Shown here: piece by piece, positions 1 through 9,700 of the stretch
Position numbering within the stretch: the stretch's first letter is position 1
Layout: the number at the start of each line of letters is the position of its first letter
NCBI RefSeq assembly: GCF_007988965.1
Contig: NZ_BJVD01000003.1
Span: forward strand, 237,204-301,203
Reading direction: 5' to 3'
Source of the DNA: Rummeliibacillus stabekisii
GTDB lineage: Bacteria > Bacillota > Bacilli > Bacillales_A > Planococcaceae
DNA length: 64,000 nt
Notes under the pieces: generated by a model
What the model was told of the DNA's origin: nothing
Database searches by the model: none
Seen by the model: the letters and a program-made list of their open reading frames with translations, nothing else
Translations under genes and position numbers: made by a program

Positions 1-115
1 ACCTTTCGTTTTGATAAAAAGTCAACTGCACATCACTGTCCGTTTGGGTCCTCCAATACACAGTGAAAGCAGAATATTCTTCCGCTATGTAATGCTACAC
101 TTTGTTATACCCTCT

Positions 116-145
116 ATAATACGATAGAATGAAAACGTTTTTCAA
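116..145 (-). promoter_or_regulatory. Promoter with overlapping cre-like element, reading off the left edge
   Basis: Reading leftward there is a -35 TTGAAA (140-145), an 18-base spacer and a -10 TATTAT (116-121). The spacer side holds a near-palindrome, TGAAAACGTTTTTCA on the + strand (130-144), which is a CcpA cre-type core with one extra T. The gene served lies outside the window. By Bacillus synteny it would be ccpA, which sits next to aroA there. Bases 1-115 show no gene. Confidence 0.35.
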
Positions 146-250
146 GAAATTAAAAACGACGACTCAACTAACGAATCGCCGTTTGTCTTTAAAAATAGGT
201 AAGATTGTATCCAATCTAAGTAGTGGCACTGCTTGCCATTCCATTATTTA

Positions 251-1336
251 TTACTTTTCGATTTGATAATTTTTCATGAACTGTTGCATTTCATTGTAGA
301 ATTCATCAAATTGCGGAATACTCATTTGCTGCTGTGAATCTGACAAAGCAACAGCTGGATCTGGATGAACTTCTGCCATAACACCGTCTGCTCCAATCGC
401 AATGGCAGCTTTTGCACAAGGCAATAGCAAATCACGACGTCCAGTGGAATGCGTAACATCTACTAATACTGGCAAATGTGTTTCCTGTTTCAGAATAGGA
501 ACAGCTGAGATATCCAATGTGTTGCGAGTTGCTTTTTCATATGTGCGGATACCGCGTTCACAAAGAATGATTTGGTCATTCCCTTTAGAAATAATATATT
601 CAGCTGCATTGATAAATTCATCGATCGTAGCTGCAAGACCACGTTTTAATAGCACAGGTTTCTTCGTTTCACCAGCGGCTTTTAACAATTCAAAGTTTTG
701 CATATTACGCGCACCAATTTGAATAACATCTATATAATCAAGCGCCTCATCCAAATGTGCTGGCGTAACAATTTCAGAAACTACACCTAGACCATATTTA
801 GTCCCTACTTCTTTTAGGATTTTTAGCCCTTCTAAGCCTAACCCCTGGAAATCATAAGGAGAAGTACGTGGTTTATATGCCCCGCCTCGCATTAATTTTA
901 ATCCTTTATGATTGATAGCCTCTGCCACAAGGGCCGTTTGTTCATATGACTCTACTGCGCAAGGGCCAAATACGAATGTTGGTGAGCCCTGGCCGACCGT
1001 TTCGCCATTAATCGTTACAATCGTATCCTCTTTCTTCTGCTTCCGTGAAACTAACAGCTCTTTCTTATGATCAGTCTCTTGAAGCTTCAATGCAGATTTG
1101 AAGATTTCCTTAAAGATATGTTCAACAGTCCCTTGGCTCAGCGGACCATCGTGATGTTCTTTTAATAGATTTAACATATGCCGTTCACGAAGGGGATCAT
1201 AACGGTTGACACCTTGTTTCTCTTTAATTTTTCCAATCTCTTGAACTACTTCAGCACGTTCATTGATTAAACGTAATATCTCAAGGTTTAATTCATCAAC
1301 GCGGTCACGCAGGTGATCTAAATTTTGATGACTCAT
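251..1336 (-). CDS. aroA: Bifunctional 3-deoxy-7-phosphoheptulonate synthase / chorismate mutase
   Basis: First enzyme of the shikimate pathway, condensing phosphoenolpyruvate and erythrose-4-phosphate, fused to a regulatory chorismate mutase domain as in Bacillus AroA. Residues about 1-90 are an AroQ-type helical chorismate mutase; residues about 105-360 are the DAHP synthase barrel, with typical [11 protein letters not shown] and GPCAVES segments. The 361-residue length matches the Bacillus enzyme. I chose the ATG at 1336 because AGAGGAGA lies seven bases upstream; the frame stays open 20 codons further without a good ribosome site. The gene is monocistronic in this window and faces away from the FtsA-like gene. 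Confidence 0.95.
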   Translation of the reverse strand: MSHQNLDHLRDRVDELNLEILRLINERAEVVQEIGKIKEKQGVNRYDPLRERHMLNLLKEHHDGPLSQGTVEHIFKEIFKSALKLQETDHKKELLVSRKQKKEDTIVTINGETVGQGSPTFVFGPCAVESYEQTALVAEAINHKGLKLMRGGAYKPRTSPYDFQGLGLEGLKILKEVGTKYGLGVVSEIVTPAHLDEALDYIDVIQIGARNMQNFELLKAAGETKKPVLLKRGLAATIDEFINAAEYIISKGNDQIILCERGIRTYEKATRNTLDISAVPILKQETHLPVLVDVTHSTGRRDLLLPCAKAAIAIGADGVMAEVHPDPAVALSDSQQQMSIPQFDEFYNEMQQFMKNYQIEK

Positions 1337-1413
1337 GCCGTTTCTCCTCTCTCCCGTGTATCCAGACCTTTCAGAAGTCTGAAAACTATGATACATTTTA
1401 TGATAATAGGATT

Positions 1414-1442
1414 ATTATAATCGTTTTTAATATGAATGTCAC
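1414..1442 (-). promoter_or_regulatory. aroA promoter (sigma-A type)
   Basis: -35 GTGACA (1437-1442), a 17-base spacer and a perfect -10 TATAAT (1414-1419), about 75 bases upstream of the aroA ATG. Confidence 0.6.
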
Positions 1443-1511
1443 GCATATTTTCTTTAACGCTTCAACGCGATAAAGTTATTCTTACTTATATTCATTTTTT
1501 GGAAAGGTTGT

Positions 1512-3668
1512 GTGTATGTGTTTAGTAAATTTTTTGCGTTAGATATCGGTACCCGCTCCGTTGTCGGCATTATTCTTGAACAACAGGGAGAACAGTTCCA
1601 TGTTGTTGATTTAATTTCAAAGGAGCATAAGGAACGTGCCATGGTAGATGGCCAAATACATAATGTGATTCATGTCTCATCAGTTATAAAAGAAATTAAA
1701 GAAGAATTAGAGGAAATACATGGTCCTCTTCTTAAAGTAAGTGTAGCTGCAGCAGGAAGAGCCTTAAAAACAGAGCAGGCCTCAACAAAGCTTAATTTAA
1801 TCAACCGTCAGCCTCTTACAGAAGATGATATTCATCGTCTTGAATTAGCAGCTGTACAATTAGCAAGCCAGCAGTTACTAGAGCATAAAGAACAAAAGAA
1901 AGGCAGTCATTATTATTGCGTAGGTTACTCTGTTTTATACTATCGGTTAGATGGCCAAGAAATTGGTAGCCTGCTAGATCAGCAAGGAGAAGAGGCAGAG
2001 GTAGAAGTCATTGCGACTTTCCTTCCTAGAGTCGTAGTCGAATCGTTAATTGCTGCTTTAAAGCGCGCAGATTTAGAAATGGAAGGCCTTACGTTAGAAC
2101 CGATTGCAGCAATCAATGCGCTAATCCCCTCTACAATGCGTCGATTAAATATTGCATTGGTTGATATAGGAGCAGGCACTTCTGATATCGCTATCACAAA
2201 TAAAGGGACTGTTGTAGCATATGGCATGGTACCAACTGCCGGAGATGAGATTACAGAAGCCTTAAGCGATCATTATATACTGGATTTCCCTGTTGCAGAA
2301 GAAGTAAAAAGATCCTTATCAACACAGGAAGAAGTGCTGATTGCTGATATTCTTGGTTTTGAGCAAAGCTATCCGAAAGAAGAAATCGTTGATATCTTGC
2401 GCCCTACTGTCACATCGCTTGCGGAAGCTATTGGCCAAGAGATTTTTCATTTAAATAATCATACTGCCCCAAAAGCAATAATTCTGGTAGGGGGTGGAAG
2501 CCTGACACCCGAGATCACGACCGAAATCTGCAAATTCCTTCAGATTCCTTCTAATCGTGCTGCTGTTCGTGGAATTGATGCGATTCAAAAATTGACATTT
2601 GAAGAACATGTGTCGGCTTCACCTGAGCTAGTGACACCTATTGGTATTGCGATGGCTGCAAAAAATACACCGATCAGGTACATGTCTGTCGAAGTGAATC
2701 AGCAAACAGTCCGCTTATTCGAGCTAAAAGAAATGACCGTTGCAGATGCCTTGCTATCTGCCAATATCAATATTAATCGACTATACGGAAAGCCTGGACT
2801 AGCCATGTGCGTCAATGTAAATGGGCAGGATATATTTGTACCCGGCGGTCACGGCAAACCGACTGAGATCATTGTAAATAACGAAAAAGTGAGTATCAAA
2901 AAACCAATTAAAAATGGTGATAGCATTTATTTAATCGAAGGTAAAGATGGAGAAGCCGGTACTGCTACCATTGCAGATATTATTGAGTATAACGGTCCAG
3001 CGAAAATAACTATAAATGATAGTTTGCATGAAATCGAGCCAAGCATTAGATTAAATACACAAAACGCAGATGTCGCTACAAGCCTATCAGATGGAGATGT
3101 TTTGGTATTTGACCATTCCCATACAATAGAAGAGTGTTTACGACTAACGGGACAAAGTCATCTCGTCCAGTGGCTAGAGCCATTCCCTATTTCATTGGAT
3201 GGACAATCCTATACTATCCAAAATGCTGAAGGTTCAATTTTAGTCAACAATCTTCCTGCATCCATCCAGTCTAAAGTGAAAGACGGCGATGTGATTCATA
3301 TTAAGAAGGGAGAGTGTCCCTCGGTACAAACTGTAATGGCGCAGATGAATCTTTTGTCTGCTAAACAGATAACTGTATCCTTTCAACAGAGAGAGGTACG
3401 ATTAGAAAAAGAATGCTATCAAGCTATCGTTAATGGTGAACCCGTTCCCTTTACAACACAATTAAATAGAAACGATCATGTAGAGTTAAAAGCAATCCAA
3501 CTTGACTCCTTTAAATTCCGTGATGTGTTTCGATATGCTGATTGGAAAATGCCCGAACAATTCAAGGGCACATTTACACTTCTTCGAAATAACCAACCTT
3601 CTACTGTAGAAGCAGAGATATTTGGGGGAGATCAATTATCAATTCAGTTAGTTCCTGCTGTGAATTAA
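1512..3668 (+). CDS. Large FtsA/PilM-like actin-fold ATPase with C-terminal repeats
   Basis: The first 390 or so residues have the FtsA/PilM actin-like fold: an N-terminal phosphate-1 loop with FALDIGTRSV, a phosphate-2 segment VDIGAGTSDIA and an adenosine-type motif ILVGGGS. At 718 residues it is about 300 longer than cell-division FtsA. The extra C-terminal part is a set of degenerate beta-rich repeats, each ending in a motif like KNGDSIYL, SDGDVLVF or KDGDVIHI. It is not the ftsA of the division cluster and its function is not established; a cell-envelope or division scaffold role is inferred from the fold. The start is GTG: 1512 is used here, but GTG 1518 fits GGAAAGG spacing better. Confidence 0.75.
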   Translation: MYVFSKFFALDIGTRSVVGIILEQQGEQFHVVDLISKEHKERAMVDGQIHNVIHVSSVIKEIKEELEEIHGPLLKVSVAAAGRALKTEQASTKLNLINRQPLTEDDIHRLELAAVQLASQQLLEHKEQKKGSHYYCVGYSVLYYRLDGQEIGSLLDQQGEEAEVEVIATFLPRVVVESLIAALKRADLEMEGLTLEPIAAINALIPSTMRRLNIALVDIGAGTSDIAITNKGTVVAYGMVPTAGDEITEALSDHYILDFPVAEEVKRSLSTQEEVLIADILGFEQSYPKEEIVDILRPTVTSLAEAIGQEIFHLNNHTAPKAIILVGGGSLTPEITTEICKFLQIPSNRAAVRGIDAIQKLTFEEHVSASPELVTPIGIAMAAKNTPIRYMSVEVNQQTVRLFELKEMTVADALLSANININRLYGKPGLAMCVNVNGQDIFVPGGHGKPTEIIVNNEKVSIKKPIKNGDSIYLIEGKDGEAGTATIADIIEYNGPAKITINDSLHEIEPSIRLNTQNADVATSLSDGDVLVFDHSHTIEECLRLTGQSHLVQWLEPFPISLDGQSYTIQNAEGSILVNNLPASIQSKVKDGDVIHIKKGECPSVQTVMAQMNLLSAKQITVSFQQREVRLEKECYQAIVNGEPVPFTTQLNRNDHVELKAIQLDSFKFRDVFRYADWKMPEQFKGTFTLLRNNQPSTVEAEIFGGDQLSIQLVPAVN

Positions 3669-3683
3669 AAAACCTTAAGCATA

Positions 3684-3720
3684 AAAAATACGCCAGAGTA
3701 ATTAACTCTGGCGTATTTTT
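3684..3720. terminator. Bidirectional terminator between the FtsA-like gene and ytxH
   Basis: The arms TACGCCAGAGT and ACTCTGGCGTA are flanked by an A-run and a T-run, so the hairpin can stop transcription from both sides. Confidence 0.85.
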
Positions 3721-4265
3721 TATTTTTTCTGAGATTCTTCTATTGCTGACATTGCTTCTTCTACAGCATTGCTTACTGCCGTAGGTTCATTGTTTTCTGA
3801 TTCATACTCAGCAATTGTTTTCTCCATTGTTTCCATAATATCAAGCGGCTCTTCACCTTCTGAAGAAACAGTTCCATCATCAAGCGGCGGAGTAGCAGCT
3901 GGTTTCAATGATTTCACCTTATCAACCAATTGGCCAGATTGCACTTGGACTTTTTTAGAAATCTCTGCTGTTTTTTCTTTTGCAGAGTTTGTAATGCCAG
4001 CACTTTTTTCTTTTAATTGGCCTGCTTGTACTACTACATCGTTGCGAAGCTCTTTACCTGCTTTTGGAGCTAAGAATAAAGCTGCTGCAGCCCCTACAAT
4101 ACCGCCGACAAAAGCACCGATGACAAAGTCTTTCATATTGACGCTGTCTTCATCTACCGCGTATAAAGCGTCCGAACGTGATTCATAGGGTTTTGGCAAA
4201 TATGTTTGATCCTGATTCTCATAACCTATTTTTCTTACGTCGCCATAATTTGGTTTTTGTTCCAT
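3720..4265 (-). CDS. ytxH: YtxH domain-containing membrane-associated protein
   Basis: Small protein of unknown biochemical role from the general-stress ytxGH group. After a polar N-terminus comes one hydrophobic glycine-rich segment (KDFVIGAFVGGIVGAAAALF, about residues 46-65) followed by LAPKAGKELR, the hallmark of the YtxH family. The rest is a lysine/glutamate-rich helical tail. The ATG at 4265 is preceded by AAAAGGGGGC; the frame is open further upstream, but that part overlaps the end of ytxG. It follows ytxG with a 16-base gap, so the two are probably one transcript. Confidence 0.8.
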   Translation of the reverse strand: MEQKPNYGDVRKIGYENQDQTYLPKPYESRSDALYAVDEDSVNMKDFVIGAFVGGIVGAAAALFLAPKAGKELRNDVVVQAGQLKEKSAGITNSAKEKTAEISKKVQVQSGQLVDKVKSLKPAATPPLDDGTVSSEGEEPLDIMETMEKTIAEYESENNEPTAVSNAVEEAMSAIEESQKK

Positions 4266-4281
4266 CAAAAGTAGCCCCCTT

Positions 4282-4743
4282 TTAGATATTACGATTATTA
4301 CTTGTTGCTGCATCATCATAGATGGTATTCGCAGCTTTTTGCTTTTTCATTTGTGCACGAATGCCTAAAACAGCATTTCCCCATTGAATAACTTGTGCGA
4401 TTTGCTCACTATTTCTTGAGACATTCGTGTTAACAGAAGAAGTGACATGTTTAACTGAATCACTTAATCCTTTCACTGAATCTCCAAATCCTTTAACTGC
4501 TGTTACAACAGAATTCAATTCTTGTGATTTCACTTGAATATCAGCAGCAAGTAGATTTGTTTTTTCTAGTAGGTTTGTAGTTTCTCGTGTAATGCCTTGC
4601 ATTTGTCCTTCGATGCCAGCCATTGTACCAGCAACATGATCCATTGTTTTCTTCAAGGCGCCTAGTGTCTTAGCTAAACTAATGCACAAAATAAGAATTC
4701 CTATTCCCACTAGCAACGCAGCGATGTATAAAATGACAATCAT
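4282..4743 (-). CDS. ytxG: DUF948 domain-containing protein (YtxG-like)
   Basis: A single N-terminal membrane helix (residues about 1-24) is followed by a long amphipathic helical region resembling a coiled coil or a methyl-accepting stalk, rich in T, N, L and V heptads. This is the DUF948 layout, and the neighbour is ytxH as in Bacillus. The ATG at 4743 follows GGAGGG at a good distance. A sigma-B-like promoter lies 34 bases upstream, in keeping with the stress regulation known for ytxGH in B. subtilis. Its molecular role is unknown. I find no ytxJ next to the pair, unlike in B. subtilis. Confidence 0.75.
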   Translation of the reverse strand: MIVILYIAALLVGIGILILCISLAKTLGALKKTMDHVAGTMAGIEGQMQGITRETTNLLEKTNLLAADIQVKSQELNSVVTAVKGFGDSVKGLSDSVKHVTSSVNTNVSRNSEQIAQVIQWGNAVLGIRAQMKKQKAANTIYDDAATSNNRNI

Positions 4744-4776
4744 TTTTAAACCCTCCATTTCTGTATATATTGGATT

Positions 4777-4802
4777 TTTCCACAAAATAAGTGTATTTAA
4801 AC
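4777..4802 (-). promoter_or_regulatory. Candidate sigma-B promoter of ytxG-ytxH
   Basis: -35 GTTTAA (4797-4802, exact sigma-B consensus), a 14-base spacer and -10 TGGAAA (4777-4782, five of six to GGGWAW). B. subtilis ytxGH is a known general-stress operon, which supports the reading. Confidence 0.5.
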
Positions 4803-4907
4803 ATCACTTACCTAATTACATTCTACAAACTTTCTTGAACTCCTGCCAGTTAAAACTCTATCTAAGCTGATAAAAGAGCCAATTGCCTTATATATAACCG
4901 CTTTTAA

Positions 4908-4955
4908 CCATAAAAAAACCGCAGAAACAGAAAAGTCTGTACTGCAGTTTTCTTT
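4908..4955 (-). terminator. murC terminator
   Basis: Reading leftward, the imperfect stem ACTGCAG...CTGCGGT is extended by ACAG/CTGT and followed by seven T. It sits directly after the murC stop. Confidence 0.7.
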
Positions 4956-4956
4956 A

Positions 4957-6261
4957 CTATGCTTCTTGTAAAAGTTCTTCGAATGCGGTCTGGAATTTAT
5001 GTATATCTCCAGCTCCCATAAATAAAAATACCGCATTTTCATGGCTTAACAATTCGTTGATGTTTTCTTTGTTTAACAAATGGCTTTCCTCAATTAAGTT
5101 CGCCAAATCCTCGATTGATAAGGCGCCTCCCTTTTCACGAGCTGAGCCAAAAATATCACACAAATAAACACAATCTGCCCCGCTTAAGCTGTCAGCAAAA
5201 TTCTTTAAGAAAGCTTGCGTACGTGTAAACGTATGAGGTTGGAAAATTGCAATCAGCTCTTTATTAGGGTACTTCTGGCGGGCTGATTCTATGGTCGCAC
5301 TAATCTCAGTTGGATGATGCGCATAGTCATCGATTAATATGCGGCTTCCTCGTTCTGTTTCAGTAAAGCGGCGTTTTACTCCATGATACGTATGCAGTCT
5401 CTCTTGAATAAGGGCTGCTGGAATACCTTCATAATGGCAAAGCGAAATAACAGCCAATGTATTTAAGATTGTATGATCTCCGTACATTGGAATAAAGAAT
5501 TTACTATAGTATTCATTGCGAACATACACCTCAAAAGATGTACCTTCTGTTGTTTTTTCTACATTGCGTGCTTCAAAGTCATTTTGTGAGCCAAAACCAT
5601 AATATACAACTGGAACATTGGCTTGAATTTTTTGTAAGTACTCATCGTCACCACAAGCGACAATCGCCTTTTTCACTTGCAATGCCATTGATTGGAACGC
5701 ACTAAATACATCATCAATATCCTTATAATAATCTGGATGATCGAAATCTATATTTGTCATTACTGCATAATCTGGATGATAAGCTAGGAAATGGCGCCTA
5801 TATTCACAGGCTTCCATAACAAAGTTCTTAGCATCTTTCATTCCTCCACCAGTACCGTCTCCTATAAGATAAGATGTAGGAGTAGCTCCTTCAAGTACAT
5901 GAGCCATTAAACCGGTTGTAGATGTTTTACCATGAGCTCCCGTAATAGCAATGGAAGTAAATTTTTCCAAATATTCGCCCAAAAATGTGTGGTAGCGTAT
6001 TACTTCCAAGTTCATTTCCTTTGCCCGTATAATTTCTGGATGGCTATCTGGAAAAGCATTTCCCGCAATAATAGTCATCCCTTCCTTAATATTATCAGGG
6101 TCAAACGGCAAAATTGTAATATTTCGTTTTCTTAGCGGTTCTTCAGTAAAGAAATGTTTTTCAATATCAGACCCTTGCACAGATTCACCTGAATCGAATA
6201 ATATTTGTGCAAGTGAACTCATTCCTGAACCTTTAATACCTGTAAAATGATAAACTGTCAT
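4957..6261 (-). CDS. murC: UDP-N-acetylmuramate--L-alanine ligase
   Basis: Cytoplasmic Mur ligase that adds the first amino acid, L-Ala, to UDP-MurNAc in peptidoglycan synthesis. The N-terminal Rossmann segment has GIKGSGMSS, the central ATP site has [12 protein letters not shown], and the C-terminal domain has [10 protein letters not shown], all characteristic of MurC. At 434 residues the length is normal. The start at 6261 is preceded by GGGAGG. Its place downstream of sftA and upstream of ytxG is the conserved Bacillus order. A promoter with an extended -10 lies about 190 bases upstream, giving a long leader. Confidence 0.95.
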   Translation of the reverse strand: MTVYHFTGIKGSGMSSLAQILFDSGESVQGSDIEKHFFTEEPLRKRNITILPFDPDNIKEGMTIIAGNAFPDSHPEIIRAKEMNLEVIRYHTFLGEYLEKFTSIAITGAHGKTSTTGLMAHVLEGATPTSYLIGDGTGGGMKDAKNFVMEACEYRRHFLAYHPDYAVMTNIDFDHPDYYKDIDDVFSAFQSMALQVKKAIVACGDDEYLQKIQANVPVVYYGFGSQNDFEARNVEKTTEGTSFEVYVRNEYYSKFFIPMYGDHTILNTLAVISLCHYEGIPAALIQERLHTYHGVKRRFTETERGSRILIDDYAHHPTEISATIESARQKYPNKELIAIFQPHTFTRTQAFLKNFADSLSGADCVYLCDIFGSAREKGGALSIEDLANLIEESHLLNKENINELLSHENAVFLFMGAGDIHKFQTAFEELLQEA

Positions 6262-6457
6262 GTTGAAACCTCCCGGGAAAGTCTCCTTACCCTTGAATAA
6301 TCAAATCTCTGTAACGGCTCGCTATAAATTTCATGTCATTCAACAATCCTTTCAAAAGCATAAAGGATGAAGAGATGGCAGATTAGTCTAAAATAAGCAA
6401 CCAGCCATCTTCTATATATAACTCTTTTTATGTCGATGCCTTATTAAAACAACTACC

Positions 6458-6486
6458 ATTATAACATGAAACTATGCGGTTCTAAA
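6458..6486 (-). promoter_or_regulatory. murC promoter with extended -10 and long leader
   Basis: -35 TTTAGA (6481-6486), a 17-base spacer and -10 TATAAT (6458-6463) preceded by TGT, which makes an extended -10. The transcript would carry about 190 untranslated bases, including a weak inverted repeat ATGGC/GCCAT near 6372-6410. Within the gene-free stretch 6262-6701 I see only this promoter and the hairpin at 6574-6645. Confidence 0.5.
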
Positions 6487-6573
6487 CTATCCGTATATTT
6501 CAATAAAATGAAACTTTCACTTAACGGTGTAATCTTGATCCTCTAACTGAGGAAAGTATTTAAATTAAAAATT

Positions 6574-6645
6574 AACAGGTCGTTGTCCCCACTTCTATAC
6601 CTCTTTATATCACTCTCAGTGCTATTGTGGGGCCAAGCGCCTGTT
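6574..6645. repeat. Long imperfect inverted repeat between sftA and murC
   Basis: Two 19-base arms (6574-6592 and 6627-6645) pair through AACAGG/CCTGTT and CCCCAC/GTGGGG, with a few internal mismatches and a 34-base loop. Read leftward it lies in the sftA 3' region and is followed by an AT-rich tract without a clean T-run. It could be an sftA terminator or a structured RNA; I cannot tell which. Confidence 0.5.
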
Positions 6646-6701
6646 ATCGCGGTATACATTATGCTTATAAAGTAAATAAAGTATGGGAATTACGCGTGAT
6701 A

Positions 6702-9700
6702 TTATACATGGGAGCCGTTGAATATGTTTTCAAGATCTTGTTCAGTCAAAAAGACATCTCTTGGTTTAGTGCCTTTGGATTCTGAAATAAAACCTTGCGC
6801 TTCCATCATATCTACTAATCTTGCTGCACGGTTATAACCTATGCGATATTTTCTTTGCAATGAGGATACAGAAACAGTTCCTTCCCTACAAATGAATCGG
6901 CAGGCTTCTTCAAATAGTTCATCTTGTTCTTCAATAGAGTCAACTTTTTTTAGTAGCTCTTCTTGTTGGAATAAGTAATCTGGTTCGCCTAACGACCTTA
7001 CATAGGATGTAACCTCTTCAATCTCATCATCCGTTACAAATGTTCCCTGTACACGAACCGGAGCAGACATTCCGTTACCTAAATAAAGCATATCGCCTCT
7101 ACCTAATAATCGTTCAGCGCCTTGGCTATCTAAGATCGTACGTGAATCCACATGTGATGATACAGAGAATGCAATTCGTGTAGGAATATTAGATTTAATC
7201 AACCCTGTAATAACATCAACAGACGGCCTTTGGGTCGCAAGTACAAGATGAATACCACAAGCTCTAGCTTTCTGTGCAATTCGGCAAATGGATTCTTCTA
7301 CTTCTTGAGGAGACATCATCATTAAATCAGCCAATTCATCAATTACAATGACTAAATAAGGCATCTTTAGAGAAAACTTACGTTCTGCTTCTACCATTTT
7401 ATTGTAGCGGGTAATATCTCTCGCTCCAGCATGTGCAAATAGCTGGTATCGTCGCTCCATCTCTTCCACAGCCCACTTTAGTGCAGCAGTTGCTGCTTTC
7501 ACATCAGTGATGACAGGACTTACTAAATGCGGAATATGATTAAATGGCGCTAATTCCACCATTTTAGGGTCAATCAACATTAATTTAACATCCTGTGGGC
7601 TTGCTTTTAATAATAAGCTAACCAATAGTGAATTAATGCAAACGGATTTACCAGACCCTGTTGCCCCTGCAATCATTCCGTGCGGCATTTTCCGCAAATC
7701 AATCGTCATCGGTTCTCCTGTCAAATCCAATCCGAGTGCTGCTTCAAGAGGAGAATCTGAGTTAATGAAAGAAGAATGTTTTACAACTTCGGTAAGTCGG
7801 ACAGCACGTGATGCACGATTTGGTATTTCAATACCTATTGAGCTTTTACCAGGTATTGGAGCTTGAATACGTATATCTCTTGCTGCAAGTGCCAGCTTTA
7901 AGTCATCCGCCAAATTCCGGATTTTACTTACCTTCACACCGTGGCCTACCGTTATTTCAAACTGTGTGACTGCAGGCCCTTGCACAATTTGAACAATCTC
8001 CCCATCGATTTGGAAGTAAGATAATGCTTCAATCAGTTTTTCACCTTGTGCATCCATCCAACCAAAATCCTCAGTTTGCTCTTCAGGCGGCTTTAAATAA
8101 GCGATTGCTTCGTCCAAATGCTCGTTGACTGTAGAAGGTTTGTATTCGACTTTCTCTTTTTTGTCTTCGATAGAAGCTGTTTCCGTATCTATCTGAGCTG
8201 GAAAGGATTCCTGCAAAACCTCTTGTGACTTTTCGATAATCTCTTCTTGGATTTCTTCCTCTATTTCTGATTGCTTTGGCATTGAAGCTGCTGGCACTTC
8301 TTTAGGCTGTACAGCTTCTTGTTTTGAAGGAGTACTGAAAGATGTTTTATTCCTCAATGGTGTCTCAATGTTGCTGTAAGGGTTTAGCTTTTCCTTATCT
8401 GTCTTTAACATCACCACATTAAACGGAACTCTGCTACCTGAATGCTCTATTGCATTTGGTATTTCATCTTCATCATTTTCAGGTATTTCTCCTTCAAATG
8501 CTTGCACTGTTTCTAATTCAGCTTTCTGTACTTCTAGTAATTCATGCTCTTCAACAGTTACACTATTTGCCTCTGTTGCTTCTTCCCGATTCAACGTCTC
8601 TATTTCTTGTACAGTCTCATCGTTGACAGGGTTAGTTATTTCTTCTAGAACAGGCTGGTTAATTGGCAACTTCTTTCCTGACCATGATATATCTATGTTG
8701 CTAAATGGATCTAATTTTTTCTTATCTGTTTTTAGCATGACCACATTAAATGGAATTTTGCTACCTGAATTTTTGTTTTGTACTATCTCTTCTGGTATTT
8801 CTGTTACTTCTAGTTCTTCTAGTTCTGCTGTTGCTTCCTGTTCTTCTATTGCTTCTTGTTCTTCTATTACTTCCTGTTCTTCTATTGCTTCTTGTTCTTC
8901 TATTACTTCTTGTTCTTCTATTACTTCTTGTTCTTCTATTACTTCTTGTTCTTCTAGTTCTTCTAGTTCTTGAACTTCTATTACATCAGCTGCAATCTCA
9001 ACGTTGGTTTCAATTACCTGCGCTTTTTCTTCATGTACAGGTCCTTGCACAATTTCATTACATTCGTCTTCATGCTTATGATCTTCTTTCCCACTCCTAT
9101 TTGTTTCTACAACCATGTGTTCACTTTCTGATTTGGCAGGCAATTTTTCTAGTGTGGGCGATTGCTGAATTTTAGTCTTTTCTTCAACTATATGTTGAGA
9201 TGTATTATTTGGAACCTGTCCTACTTGTTCTTCTATTCCCTTGTCTAGATTTTTTGGCAACTCAGGCTTTATTTTGGACCCGCTAGCAGGTAAATCTGCT
9301 TTTGTTGTTTCATTTTCAATAGACTTTTGCTTGTTCATATGACTATCAATCAAAGCTTCTGTTGTTTTTGGAAGGGGCTCTTTTGCCTTTTTTTCCTTTT
9401 CATCTATTAGTTTATGAATATCTTTTGGAGGCTTTGGTCTCTTAAAACCATAGACTGGTGAAGGCACATCTGTTGGGACGAACTTCTTTTTCACTGGGTA
9501 GTCTACTTGCTTCGCATCCGCTTTTTCTTTCTCTCTATCTTTGTTTATCTCTTTTTCTTGAGAAGGATAAATTGCCTTTTTTTCATACTTGGTCTCTTGC
9601 TTGAATGCCTTCTTTTCATACTTCATCTCTTGCTTGTATGGCTCGTGAGCTGGTTTTATAGGCTTAGCGTTACTTGATCGAAAAGGGTTATAGGTTTCCC

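Noticed and set aside
4812..5042. - strand frame of 76 residues over the end of murC
   Set aside because: Begins inside murC in another frame and runs through its terminator.
8836..8960. Possible CRISPR array
   Set aside because: The 18-base units are contiguous without spacers and stay in the sftA reading frame.
8623..9175. Long + strand frames rich in Leu/Val or Ser/Cys
   Set aside because: They are antisense shadows of the (V/A)IEEQE repeats in sftA, with no ribosome site and extreme composition.
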